DNA of 5,534 nt from Paracoccaceae bacterium. Lineage in GTDB: Bacteria > Pseudomonadota > Alphaproteobacteria > Rhodobacterales > Rhodobacteraceae. Position numbers and translations under genes: made by a program. The notes under the pieces were generated by a model, which saw only the letters and a list, made by a program, of their open reading frames with translations, was not told the origin of the DNA and searched no databases. Location of the stretch: contig NVXA01000022.1 in NCBI GenBank assembly GCA_002746395.1, positions 1 through 5,534 on the forward strand. Direction: 5' to 3'. Positions 1 through 5,458 of the stretch are shown here, piece by piece (the first letter of the stretch is position 1; every line of letters begins with the position of its first letter).

Positions 1-448
1 TCTTGACCAACTGCCGAAATTCTTCGAAATCGAACGCTACCGTGTGACCGTGGAACGCCGCCAAAATGCGCTGCACCAGATGATTACAGTGTCCGAAGCA
101 GTTGTCGTTGCTAAAATTGCGGGCAAGCGTGTTATCAGCGCCTCGGAAAGCCATTCAGATGCGGATGATCGCGATCAAGGGCCGATAAATGCGCTGTCAC
201 GCGCCTTGGGTAAGGATTTAGGCCCGTATCAAGCGTTGATCGACGACATGAAACTGGTCGACTTTAAGGTTCGAATAACCAATGGCGGAACCGAGGCTGT
301 GACCCGTGTTCTGATCGACAGCGAAGATGGGCAGGGGCGGCGTTGGTCTACTGTGGGTGTTTCAGCCAACATAGTAGACGCCTCTTTTCAGGCGCTGCTT
401 GATGCAATTAACTGGAAGCTGATCCGCGAAGGGGCAACTCCTGCATGA
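1..448 (+). CDS. cimA: Citramalate synthase, C-terminal part (5' end outside window)
   Basis: The reading frame is open from the left edge (first whole codon at position 2) to TGA at 446-448, giving the last 148 residues of a larger protein. It starts in the linker after the catalytic barrel (FFEIERYRVTVERR). It then runs through the LeuA-type regulatory/dimer domain, with the typical patterns GPINALSRAL, LVDFKVRI, GGTEAVTRVLI, TVGVSANIVDASFQALLDA and NWKLIR. That domain ending, with VSxNIVDASFxALLDA, is what I recall for citramalate synthases of the 2-isopropylmalate synthase superfamily. The family joins pyruvate and acetyl-CoA to (R)-citramalate, giving a threonine-independent route to 2-oxobutanoate for isoleucine; the C-terminal domain usually mediates feedback inhibition. 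The active site lies outside the window, so substrate choice rests on this domain alone. The GTG at 44 is internal, not the start. The stop overlaps the next gene's ATG (ATGA), so the two are probably co-translated. Confidence 0.92.
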   Translation, partial: LDQLPKFFEIERYRVTVERRQNALHQMITVSEAVVVAKIAGKRVISASESHSDADDRDQGPINALSRALGKDLGPYQALIDDMKLVDFKVRITNGGTEAVTRVLIDSEDGQGRRWSTVGVSANIVDASFQALLDAINWKLIREGATPA

Positions 449-1260
449 GCATTGACGCTTGCGCTGAACTGGTTAAATTCGGAGATCCTGATCGTTACCT
501 TTCGGTAATGGCGGCCCCGGTTGGTGCGCGCGATCGTTTATTTGTGCTTTACGCATTTAATCTGGAAATCGCCCGCGCACCTTGGGCGAGCAAAGAGGAA
601 ATGATCGCGGAGATGCGCTTGCAATGGTGGATTGATACGATCAACGAGATTTACAAGGGCAACGTGCGCCATCACGAGGTGGTCGCGCCATTGGCAGAAA
701 TGATTGCGAAGTACAATCTGCCGCAAGCCCTGTTTATTGAAATCATCGAAGCGAGGCGTTTCGATATATATCGCGAAAGCCATTCGGGAATGTCTGCCTT
801 TGATGCCTATATCAACGCGACGTCCGGCAACCTGATGCGGTTGGCCGTGATGTCTTTGGGCGCGAAGGATTTGGATTGCGTGGCCAATTTCGGATACGGA
901 GTTGGTATCGCTAATCTGTGGCGGGCCTTGCCCGCGCTATACGCAGCGGGGCGGCATCCTGTACCAGTTACCTGTGCGCTGGACCGTAATGCCGTCGCGG
1001 GGGGGAGGGTGCCTGAGAACCTGTCTGATGCTTTGCGCGAAATCTCCACCAGCGCATTATCTAAAGTTCAAGCAGCTCGTAAATTACGCGCCCAAATTCC
1101 TAAACCTGCCGTGCCGGCTATGCTGTCGGGGTGGCAAGTCAGTGTTCCGTTAACAATGGTTAAGGTCCAGCCACAAAATACGCTTGTCCAACCGCTGGAA
1201 ACCTCGGAGTTTCAAAAGAGGTTGGCGTTGCTTTGGCGCAGTTCGACCAGCCTCTGGTGA
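445..1260 (+). CDS. Squalene/phytoene synthase-fold protein, NDUFAF6-like, probably non-catalytic
   Basis: A 271-residue protein of the squalene/phytoene synthase superfamily (COG1562 type). The N-terminus has the family opening DPDRYLSVMAAP, then LFVLYAFNLEIAR (about 33-44), RLQWWIDTINEIY (58-70), ATSGNLMRLAV (125-135) and GYGVGIANLWRALP (150-163). True synthases carry two Asp-rich motifs for Mg2+-diphosphate binding. Here the first site reads EIARAPWAS and the second, after the NLWR segment, reads ALPALYAAGRHPVP, so neither DxxxD is present. This matches the NDUFAF6 (C8orf38) branch, known in mitochondria as a complex I assembly factor; a similar role in bacteria is inference. The ATG overlaps the cimA stop (ATGA), with a purine-rich site GAAGGGG at 428-434 about 10 nt upstream. 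The C-terminus is less conserved to my eye. No signal peptide or membrane helix is obvious. It ends 3 nt from the stop of the opposing MFS gene. Confidence 0.86.
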   Translation: MSIDACAELVKFGDPDRYLSVMAAPVGARDRLFVLYAFNLEIARAPWASKEEMIAEMRLQWWIDTINEIYKGNVRHHEVVAPLAEMIAKYNLPQALFIEIIEARRFDIYRESHSGMSAFDAYINATSGNLMRLAVMSLGAKDLDCVANFGYGVGIANLWRALPALYAAGRHPVPVTCALDRNAVAGGRVPENLSDALREISTSALSKVQAARKLRAQIPKPAVPAMLSGWQVSVPLTMVKVQPQNTLVQPLETSEFQKRLALLWRSSTSLW

Positions 1261-1263
1261 CGC

Positions 1264-2478
1264 CTAGGTCCGCTTCGTGCCGTGAATTACGAACCATATC
1301 AATGCGCCGCCCGCTAGCATCAGGAACGGGATCATCGCCAGATTAACGGCCATCCAACCTTCTTGCGGGGAACCGCCTGAACAGTTCATTAATCCGCCGG
1401 AACTAAGCGAAGCGATGGTTACCATTCCGAAAACGGCAAAATCGTTCATGCCTTGAATACGGCCACGCTCTGCTTCGGTATGGGCGGCTGTTAACATGGT
1501 TGTGCCGCCGATAAACCCAAAATTCCACCCGATGCCAAGCAGAATTAACGCGAGGTAGAAATTACCGAGGTCAACGCCTGCAAGGGCAACAGCGCCAGCC
1601 GCCGCGAGGATAACCAAGCCAAGCGCAATAATGCGTTCGACCCCGAATCGGTTGATTAGGTGGCCCGTAAAGAACGACGGGATGTACATTGCCAATACAT
1701 GCATCGACACGATGTCGGCCGCATTTTCGGTTTCAAAGCCACAGCCGACAACTGCCAGCGGGGTGGAGGTCATCACTAGATTCATCAACGAATACGCAAC
1801 CATCGCGCTGATCATGGCAACCAGAATTTGTGGGTCGCGCAATAGATCCATCCGGGACCGCCCTTGTGGTGCATCAGCGTCCGGCTTTTTTGGTGTAGGA
1901 ATTTCAAGGAAAAAGAACAGCATAACGCCAACGACGTTCAAGGCTATGATCGCCAGATAAGACCCCATGAAGGGAATAGGGTCCAGCGCGCCTTGGGTTA
2001 GTTTCACGATCTGCGGTCCGATGATAGCCGAGATCAGACCACCCGCCATAACCCATGAAATCGCCTTGGGTTGGTATTCCTCGCTGGCCATGTCCGTCGC
2101 GGCAAAGCGGAAAAACCCTTGTGATGACATATAGATACCGGTGAACAGCGATCCCAGCAAAAACAGGGAGAACGAGCCGATCCATAACGCGGTCGCAGCA
2201 AGGGCCGCGCCAATAATGCCACCCATAACACCGATAACGAAACCAGTGCGGCGACCATAATTCTGCATAATTGATGACATAATCGGCGCTGTCAGCATTG
2301 ACCCGAACACGATTAGGGCAATCGGCAATGTGGACCAACACGGGTTGGCTGATAAATATTGCCCAGCCAATCCCCCCAGCACAAAGCTGATCGGCATCTG
2401 GGAACCCAGAATGGCTTGTGCGGCCACCAAAACTTTGACGTTTCGGCGCGCGATGGCTTGGGAATCTATATAGGTCAT
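1264..2478 (-). CDS. MFS transporter, 12-helix, substrate unknown
   Basis: A 404-residue, very hydrophobic inner-membrane protein with the two six-helix halves of the major facilitator superfamily. Counting from the chosen start, a motif A-like loop lies between helices 2 and 3 (QNYGRRTG, about 72-79). A hydrophilic central loop rich in P, D, K and R spans about 192-216. A second motif A-like loop (GHLINRFGVERI, about 272-283) and a late RGRIQGMNDF (about 339-348) mark the C-terminal half. MFS proteins move small solutes by proton-coupled uptake or efflux; nothing here fixes substrate or direction. The ATG at 2478 begins MTYIDSQAIARRN, a usual cytoplasmic lead-in to helix 1. GAGGAA lies 13 nt upstream, a little far. 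In-frame alternatives are GTG at 2502 (GGAA 7 nt upstream) and TTG at 2508. The gene stands alone, divergent from the glycosylase gene and convergent with the NDUFAF6-like gene. Confidence 0.9.
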   Translation of the reverse strand: MTYIDSQAIARRNVKVLVAAQAILGSQMPISFVLGGLAGQYLSANPCWSTLPIALIVFGSMLTAPIMSSIMQNYGRRTGFVIGVMGGIIGAALAATALWIGSFSLFLLGSLFTGIYMSSQGFFRFAATDMASEEYQPKAISWVMAGGLISAIIGPQIVKLTQGALDPIPFMGSYLAIIALNVVGVMLFFFLEIPTPKKPDADAPQGRSRMDLLRDPQILVAMISAMVAYSLMNLVMTSTPLAVVGCGFETENAADIVSMHVLAMYIPSFFTGHLINRFGVERIIALGLVILAAAGAVALAGVDLGNFYLALILLGIGWNFGFIGGTTMLTAAHTEAERGRIQGMNDFAVFGMVTIASLSSGGLMNCSGGSPQEGWMAVNLAMIPFLMLAGGALIWFVIHGTKRT

Positions 2479-2602
2479 GTGTGCTGTTCTATTCCTCGAC
2501 ACATTCAAATTCCAGTAGATAAGACAATAAGACGCAACGTCGCCAAATTACTTTTGCTGCGTGTGAATAAATTACCTAAGCTAATGAAAAGAGGAGGCCA
2601 GC
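2479..2602. promoter_or_regulatory. Divergent promoter region between MFS and glycosylase genes
   Basis: This 124-bp gap is the only place promoters for both outward-facing units can lie. On the + strand TTGCTG (2554-2559) is a possible -35, with only a poor -10 (TAAGCT, 2577-2582) 17 bp further on. On the minus strand, TTGGCG followed after 18 bp by TTATCT is an equally weak candidate. The gap also holds a direct repeat ATAAGAC (2519-2525 and 2527-2533) running into GACG-caa-CGTC (2531-2541), which could be a regulator site. That promoters are here is near certain from gene layout; the exact boxes are guesses. Confidence 0.4.
2591..2597 (+). promoter_or_regulatory. Strong ribosome binding site of the glycosylase gene
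   Basis: GAGGAGG lies 5 nt before the ATG at 2603 and closely matches the anti-Shine-Dalgarno sequence. It fixes the start of the DNA glycosylase and suggests efficient translation. Confidence 0.8.
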
Positions 2603-3232
2603 ATGATCGGGCGAATTATCAACACAGATGCGGACGTCACGGAGGGCGCGGCATGGCTGGCAGCATACGATCCGCGCTTTGCCAAAGCGCTGGAAATGTG
2701 TGGCCCACTACCGTTGCGCCGCCGCAAAGACGGGTTTCGAGAATTATTAAGCGCGATCACCAGCCAGCAGCTCTCCGTCGCGTCTGCCAATGCAATTTGG
2801 GGACGAATGGAGGCGGCGGGGATGTGTGATCCAGCCCCGTTATTGGCAGCCAGCGATGAAGAACTCCGCGCATGCGGTTTTTCACGACAAAAGATCGGGT
2901 ATGCTAAAGATTTGGCCGCCGCCGATCTGGATTATACGGCGCTGCGCACGCTTCCCTCAGACGATGTTATGCGCCAATTAATCGCCATTCGCGGCATCGG
3001 AACATGGACGGCCGAAATTTATGTAATGTTCAGCCTTGGGCGCGCAGATGTGTTCGCACCGGGTGACTTGGCGCTACAAGAGGCGGCAAAGATGTTGTTT
3101 GATCTAGATGAACGCCCAAAGGAAAAAACGATGCGCATAATGTCCGAAGACTGGACGCCGTGGAGATCGGTTGCAGCCCGCTTGTTATGGTCGTATTACC
3201 GCGTTGCAAAAGAACGAGAGGGAATACGATGA
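2603..3232 (+). CDS. alkA: DNA-3-methyladenine glycosylase, AlkA-like (HhH-GPD family)
   Basis: A 209-residue base-excision repair enzyme that flips out and removes alkylated purines such as 3-methyladenine, leaving an abasic site. The HhH-GPD fold is clear: FRELLSAITSQQLSVASA (about 45-62) is the family's first helical block. A hairpin RGIGTWTAEIY (130-140) follows, then DVFAPGDLAL (149-158) with the catalytic aspartate at D155. W135 matches the base-stacking tryptophan of E. coli AlkA (W218), while AlkA's Y222 position is Ile139 here. WTPWRSVAARLLWSYYR (184-200) is the usual C-terminal signature. At 209 residues it lacks the N-terminal domain of the 282-residue E. coli enzyme, like other compact bacterial members. 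Translation starts at ATG 2603 behind a strong GAGGAGG. The TGA overlaps the esterase ATG (ATGA), so the two form an operon. I see no Ada- or LexA-type box upstream, so induction by alkylation is not supported by sequence. Confidence 0.92.
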   Translation: MIGRIINTDADVTEGAAWLAAYDPRFAKALEMCGPLPLRRRKDGFRELLSAITSQQLSVASANAIWGRMEAAGMCDPAPLLAASDEELRACGFSRQKIGYAKDLAAADLDYTALRTLPSDDVMRQLIAIRGIGTWTAEIYVMFSLGRADVFAPGDLALQEAAKMLFDLDERPKEKTMRIMSEDWTPWRSVAARLLWSYYRVAKEREGIR

Positions 3233-3888
3233 CCACATTGACAGGGCCACGCAAAGACGCCATTTCGGGAAACGCTGATAGTTTGGTGATTTTCCTGCAC
3301 GGCTATGGTTCGGACGGTAACGATTTGATTGGTATTGCCGATTCACTGGCCGAACACCTGCCCAATACCACGTTCCTTTCGCCAAACGCGCCGCAACGGT
3401 GCGCGAATAATCCGATGGGCTATCAATGGTCGCCGATCCCGTGGCTGGACGGATCAACCGAAGAAGCCGCGCAGGAAGGGCAGGTTGAGGCAATCAAATT
3501 GCTGAACGCCTACCTTGATGAGATTGCCGTGATTGAAGGCGTCGGGCCAGAGCGCACGATCATTTTCGGGTTTTCGCAAGGCACAATGATGGCGTTGCAC
3601 GTTGGCCCGCGCCGCGACGTGCCGTTTGCCGGAATTGCCGGGTTTTCGGGGCGTTTGCTTTACCCGGAATTACTGGAAGCCGAGATGAAATCCAAGCCGC
3701 CCATCTTGCTGGTTCATGGCGATTCAGACGATATGGTTCCGCCTGCTGCATTGCCCGAAGCTGCTGATGCATTGGCAAAGGCAGGATTCGAGGTGTTCAC
3801 GCACATATCCAAAAATACAGGCCACGGTATTGCGCCGGATGGTCTGGGTACGGCGTTACAATTCATCAATATGAAGTTGGAGAACTAG
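3229..3888 (+). CDS. Alpha/beta-hydrolase carboxylesterase (phospholipase/carboxylesterase, YpfH/EstB-like)
   Basis: A 219-residue cytosolic serine hydrolase of the Abhydrolase_2 (acyl-protein thioesterase/carboxylesterase) family, close to the usual length. It opens with LVIFLHGYGSDGNDL (19-33), where HGYG forms the oxyanion-hole side. The nucleophile elbow GFSQG places the catalytic serine at S116. LLVHGDSDDMVP (160-171) supplies the acid, by family pattern D167, and NTGHGIAPDG (196-205) the histidine H199. The triad is intact. The family cleaves short-chain carboxyl esters or lysophospholipid/thioester bonds; the true substrate cannot be told. No signal peptide is visible. The ATG at 3229 is chosen because it overlaps the glycosylase stop (ATGA) and has GAGGGA at 3218-3223; an upstream ATG at 3160 would run through the glycosylase gene. 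The TAG at 3886-3888 overlaps the opposing dsbB stop. A functional link with DNA repair is not obvious; coupling may only be transcriptional. Confidence 0.9.
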   Translation: MTTLTGPRKDAISGNADSLVIFLHGYGSDGNDLIGIADSLAEHLPNTTFLSPNAPQRCANNPMGYQWSPIPWLDGSTEEAAQEGQVEAIKLLNAYLDEIAVIEGVGPERTIIFGFSQGTMMALHVGPRRDVPFAGIAGFSGRLLYPELLEAEMKSKPPILLVHGDSDDMVPPAALPEAADALAKAGFEVFTHISKNTGHGIAPDGLGTALQFINMKLEN

Positions 3889-4340
3889 GTCGTGCGAAAC
3901 GCGCGAACCCAGATGTAGACAAGCCCGAACGAGATAATTGCATTCCAGCCCGCCATGGATATTCCAAACAGGGACCATGGGATAACGTCGCACATCACCA
4001 CGCTGACAGAGGCTGTCATATCCAGGAGGTTATCGCTCAAGGACAGGCCCGATCCTGTGCAATCGGTCGGGCCTTGCCACCATTTTTGCTCCACCCCAGC
4101 GTGATAAACGCCGATCCCGGCGCCAATCAAAACGGCAAGGCCGGCGAGAAGGGCGATAAATCGGTTAGGCATGAAAATAATAAGGGCCCCCAACACAATC
4201 GCGATCACATGTGGCCAGCGCTGCCAGATGCACATTTTGCAAGGTGCCATGTCAAAGCCGTATTGAAAGATCAGTGCGCCAATCATTAGGCCCGCTGAAC
4301 CCGCCGCTGCCAGTAGGGCTGTTTTTTGAAATTTTGTCAT
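3885..4340 (-). CDS. dsbB: Disulfide bond formation protein B (DsbB)
   Basis: A 151-residue inner-membrane quinone reductase that reoxidises periplasmic DsbA-type thiol oxidases and passes electrons to ubiquinone. Four hydrophobic helices are evident (about 5-25, 44-58, 61-80 and 129-146). The first periplasmic loop has the diagnostic PCKMCIWQRWPH with the redox pair C34/C37 and the following QRWPH that borders the quinone site. The second loop has YHAGVEQKWW, then the second cysteine pair C94 (PTDCTG) and C117 (MCDVIPW), 23 apart, close to the C104/C130 spacing of E. coli DsbB. All four redox cysteines are present, so it should be active. I chose ATG 4340 because it overlaps the yqaA-like stop as TAATG and gives the normal N-terminus MTKFQKTALLAAAG. 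An in-frame ATG at 4352 would add MDDI and lacks a ribosome site. No dsbA partner is in the window. The TAG shares CTAG with the esterase stop. Confidence 0.92.
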   Translation of the reverse strand: MTKFQKTALLAAAGSAGLMIGALIFQYGFDMAPCKMCIWQRWPHVIAIVLGALIIFMPNRFIALLAGLAVLIGAGIGVYHAGVEQKWWQGPTDCTGSGLSLSDNLLDMTASVSVVMCDVIPWSLFGISMAGWNAIISFGLVYIWVRAFRTT

Positions 4341-4918
4341 TATATCATCCATAAGATCAAGAAGCCGCCCAGCAGTGCCAGAAGCCCAATTGTAAACACT
4401 GTCCCAAGCCTTTTCTCAATGAAATGCCGGATGTCCGGTCCATATTTCCACAGCAACGTTGCCACGATAAAGAATCGTATCCCTCGGCCAATAAATGTGA
4501 AAACAAGAAATAAGCCGAAGTTAAGCTCGGTTGCGCCGGACAGAATTGTCGTAACCTTGAAGGGGAAGGGTGTTATGCCCGACAACAGCAAAATGGCCGC
4601 GCCAAGTTCGTTGTAATAGTATTTGAACGTCTCGAACGCATCAGTTTTGCCATAGAAATCAAGAACCGGCCGACCAATTTCTTCAAACAGAAATATCCCT
4701 GCACCGTACCCTAATGCACCACCAAGCACCGAACTTACTGTGGTAACCCCAGCGATCAAAAATGCACGACGGGGGGCGGCAAGGATCATCGGAATCATCA
4801 ATACATCGGGCGGAATCGGAAAGACAGATGCCTCGAAAAAACTGATTACCGCAAGGATCAGCAACGCGTAACGCGATTGAGCCAGCGACATTGTCCATTG
4901 ATATAATCTGCGAAGCAT
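4340..4918 (-). CDS. YqaA-like DedA/SNARE-associated family membrane protein
   Basis: A 192-residue polytopic membrane protein. Diagnostic stretches are ISFFEASVFPIPPDVLMIPM (25-44), covering the acidic residue and proline-rich re-entrant segment of DedA-type proteins, and GGALGYGAGIF (66-76). GITPFPFKVTTILSGA (114-129) and FIGRGIRFFIVATLLWKYG (142-160) follow; arginines in this last region (R145, R148) are the kind needed for DedA function. DedA/VTT proteins are linked to lipid flipping, undecaprenyl-phosphate recycling and envelope homeostasis; the role of the YqaA branch is not settled. ATG 4918 has GGAAA about 5 nt upstream and yields MLRRLYQWTMSLAQ, the usual N-terminus. The longer reading frame from TTG 4972 adds an unlikely hydrophilic leader. 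It is first in a two-gene operon with dsbB (TAATG overlap). A weak minus-strand promoter may use TATAAC (complement of 4974-4979). Confidence 0.88.
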   Translation of the reverse strand: MLRRLYQWTMSLAQSRYALLILAVISFFEASVFPIPPDVLMIPMILAAPRRAFLIAGVTTVSSVLGGALGYGAGIFLFEEIGRPVLDFYGKTDAFETFKYYYNELGAAILLLSGITPFPFKVTTILSGATELNFGLFLVFTFIGRGIRFFIVATLLWKYGPDIRHFIEKRLGTVFTIGLLALLGGFLILWMI

Positions 4919-5045
4919 AAGGTTTCCGTTTTGTTTGTGGCCCCATGCAACATGCCAGCGACCATAGGTCAAGGTTATAGGCAGTATTTTCGCACTTCAT
5001 AAGCGGTTTCCACTTTACCAGCCAGAAACCTTTTGATAGCAGGTG

Positions 5046-5066
5046 GCCAAGCAAGCGATTGCTGGC
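5046..5066. repeat. Inverted repeat with GCGA loop upstream of tRNA-Leu
   Basis: GCC-A-AGCAA, loop GCGA, TTGCT-GGC: eight base pairs with one bulged A at 5049. Read on the + strand, the loop fits the stable GNRA tetraloop pattern. No T-run follows on either strand, so it is not a typical terminator. Confidence 0.6.
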
Positions 5067-5067
5067 A

Positions 5068-5096
5068 TGATCTGGATAATACTACCGGCCAGATCA
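5068..5096. repeat. Perfect 8-bp inverted repeat around the likely tRNA -10 region
   Basis: TGATCTGG (5068-5075) and CCAGATCA (5089-5096) are exact reverse complements separated by 13 bp. The spacer contains the best -10-like sequence for the tRNA (GATAAT/TAATAC). The repeat ends 6 bp before the tRNA. It could be an operator or a stem in a divergent transcript leader. Confidence 0.6.
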
Positions 5097-5102
5097 CAAA
5101 GT

Positions 5103-5187
5103 GCCCGAGTGGCGGAATTGGTAGACGCAGGGGATTCAAAATCCCCCGCCGCAAGGCTTGCCGGTTCGATTCCGGCCTCGGGTACCA
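5103..5187 (+). tRNA. tRNA-Leu (anticodon CAA)
   Basis: A complete 85-nt class II tRNA that reads UUG codons. The acceptor arm pairs GCCCGAG (5103-5109) with CTCGGGT (5177-5183), with a G·U wobble at 1-72, then discriminator A and an encoded CCA (5185-5187). The D arm region is GGCGGAATTGGTAGACGC. The anticodon stem GGGGA/TCCCC encloses the loop TTCAAAA, putting CAA at the anticodon, with A after it. The long variable arm characteristic of tRNA-Leu is GCC-GCAA-GGC. The T arm is GCCGG-TTCGATT-CCGGC. All helices pair, so it should be functional. I see no terminator after it. tRNA-Leu 3' ends are frequent integration sites for phages and islands, which fits the different-looking DNA downstream. 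Confidence 0.97.
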
Positions 5188-5247
5188 CTTTGATTTTAAA
5201 GAATAATTGGGCGTCGTAGGTATGGATTGAATTTGTGGCAGTATTTG

Positions 5248-5290
5248 TGTTTTCCCGATTGTTTTCCCAGATTTATGTTTCGTTTATGTT
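5248..5290. repeat. Two pairs of short direct repeats
   Basis: TGTTTTCCC occurs at 5248-5256 and 5260-5268 (12-bp period). TTTATGTT follows at 5272-5279 and 5283-5290 (11-bp period). Each pair is spaced by about one helical turn, the arrangement expected of sites bound side by side by one protein, such as recombinase arm sites or a repressor. Confidence 0.6.
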
Positions 5291-5396
5291 CTGTTCGTGC
5301 TCGCGCCGCTACCGAAAACGCTCAAGTGGAGAAACGTCGTAACTCGCGGGACATCTCCTTTAATCGCGCTGTATCGGGAAGAGGGAGATATTTCTG

Positions 5397-5433
5397 ACCA
5401 ACGATCAACGCTGAGTCAAATGGATCAGTTGGT
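5397..5433. repeat. Imperfect inverted repeat near a promoter-like sequence
   Basis: ACCAACGATC (5397-5406) pairs with GATCAGTTGGT (5423-5433) across a 16-nt spacer, ten pairs with one unpaired A at 5427. The right arm overlaps a candidate -35 (TTGGTT, 5429-5434). Confidence 0.5.
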
Positions 5434-5458
5434 TGCAAACTGCTTTACATATTATACT
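5429..5458 (+). promoter_or_regulatory. Possible sigma70-type promoter reading out of the window
   Basis: TTGGTT (5429-5434), an 18-bp spacer and TATACT (5453-5458) resemble a housekeeping promoter pointing toward a possible gene start at 5508. A second AT-rich box, TATAAC, lies at 5464-5469. AT-rich DNA yields such matches by chance, so this is tentative. Confidence 0.3.

Larger units (their letters stand above)
4919..5102. promoter_or_regulatory. Divergent intergenic region between yqaA-like gene and tRNA-Leu
   Basis: This 184-bp gap must contain the promoter of the minus-strand yqaA-dsbB operon and that of the tRNA. For the operon, TATAAC (complement of 4974-4979) is a fair -10 with a poor -35 (TTATGA) 17 bp upstream. 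For the tRNA, GATAAT at 5075-5080 or TAATAC at 5077-5082 is a fair -10 with no convincing -35 at the right distance. The gap also has GGTTTC/GAAACC (5005-5010/5025-5030) and the two larger inverted repeats listed separately. Confidence 0.4.

Noticed and set aside
538..1049. Antisense frames within the NDUFAF6-like gene
   Set aside because: They lie opposite a well-supported gene and show no domain pattern.
1904..2341. Long frames inside the MFS gene on both strands
   Set aside because: They are out-of-frame shadows of a clear transporter gene with no own start signals or motifs.
3160..3228. Upstream ATG extension of the esterase
   Set aside because: It lies inside the glycosylase gene, and the ATG at 3229 has a ribosome site and the ATGA overlap.
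4919..4972. TTG-initiated extension of the yqaA-like protein
   Set aside because: The added 18 residues are hydrophilic and atypical, and ATG 4918 has its own purine-rich site.
4683..5000. Minus-strand frame beginning at ATG 5000 with a GGAAACC upstream similar to that of the yqaA-like gene
   Set aside because: It overlaps the yqaA-like coding region out of frame for over 200 bases and the translated sequence has no family features.
5188..5201. CTTT-gatttt-AAAG after the tRNA as a terminator
   Set aside because: A 4-bp AT-rich stem without a T-run is too weak to be called.
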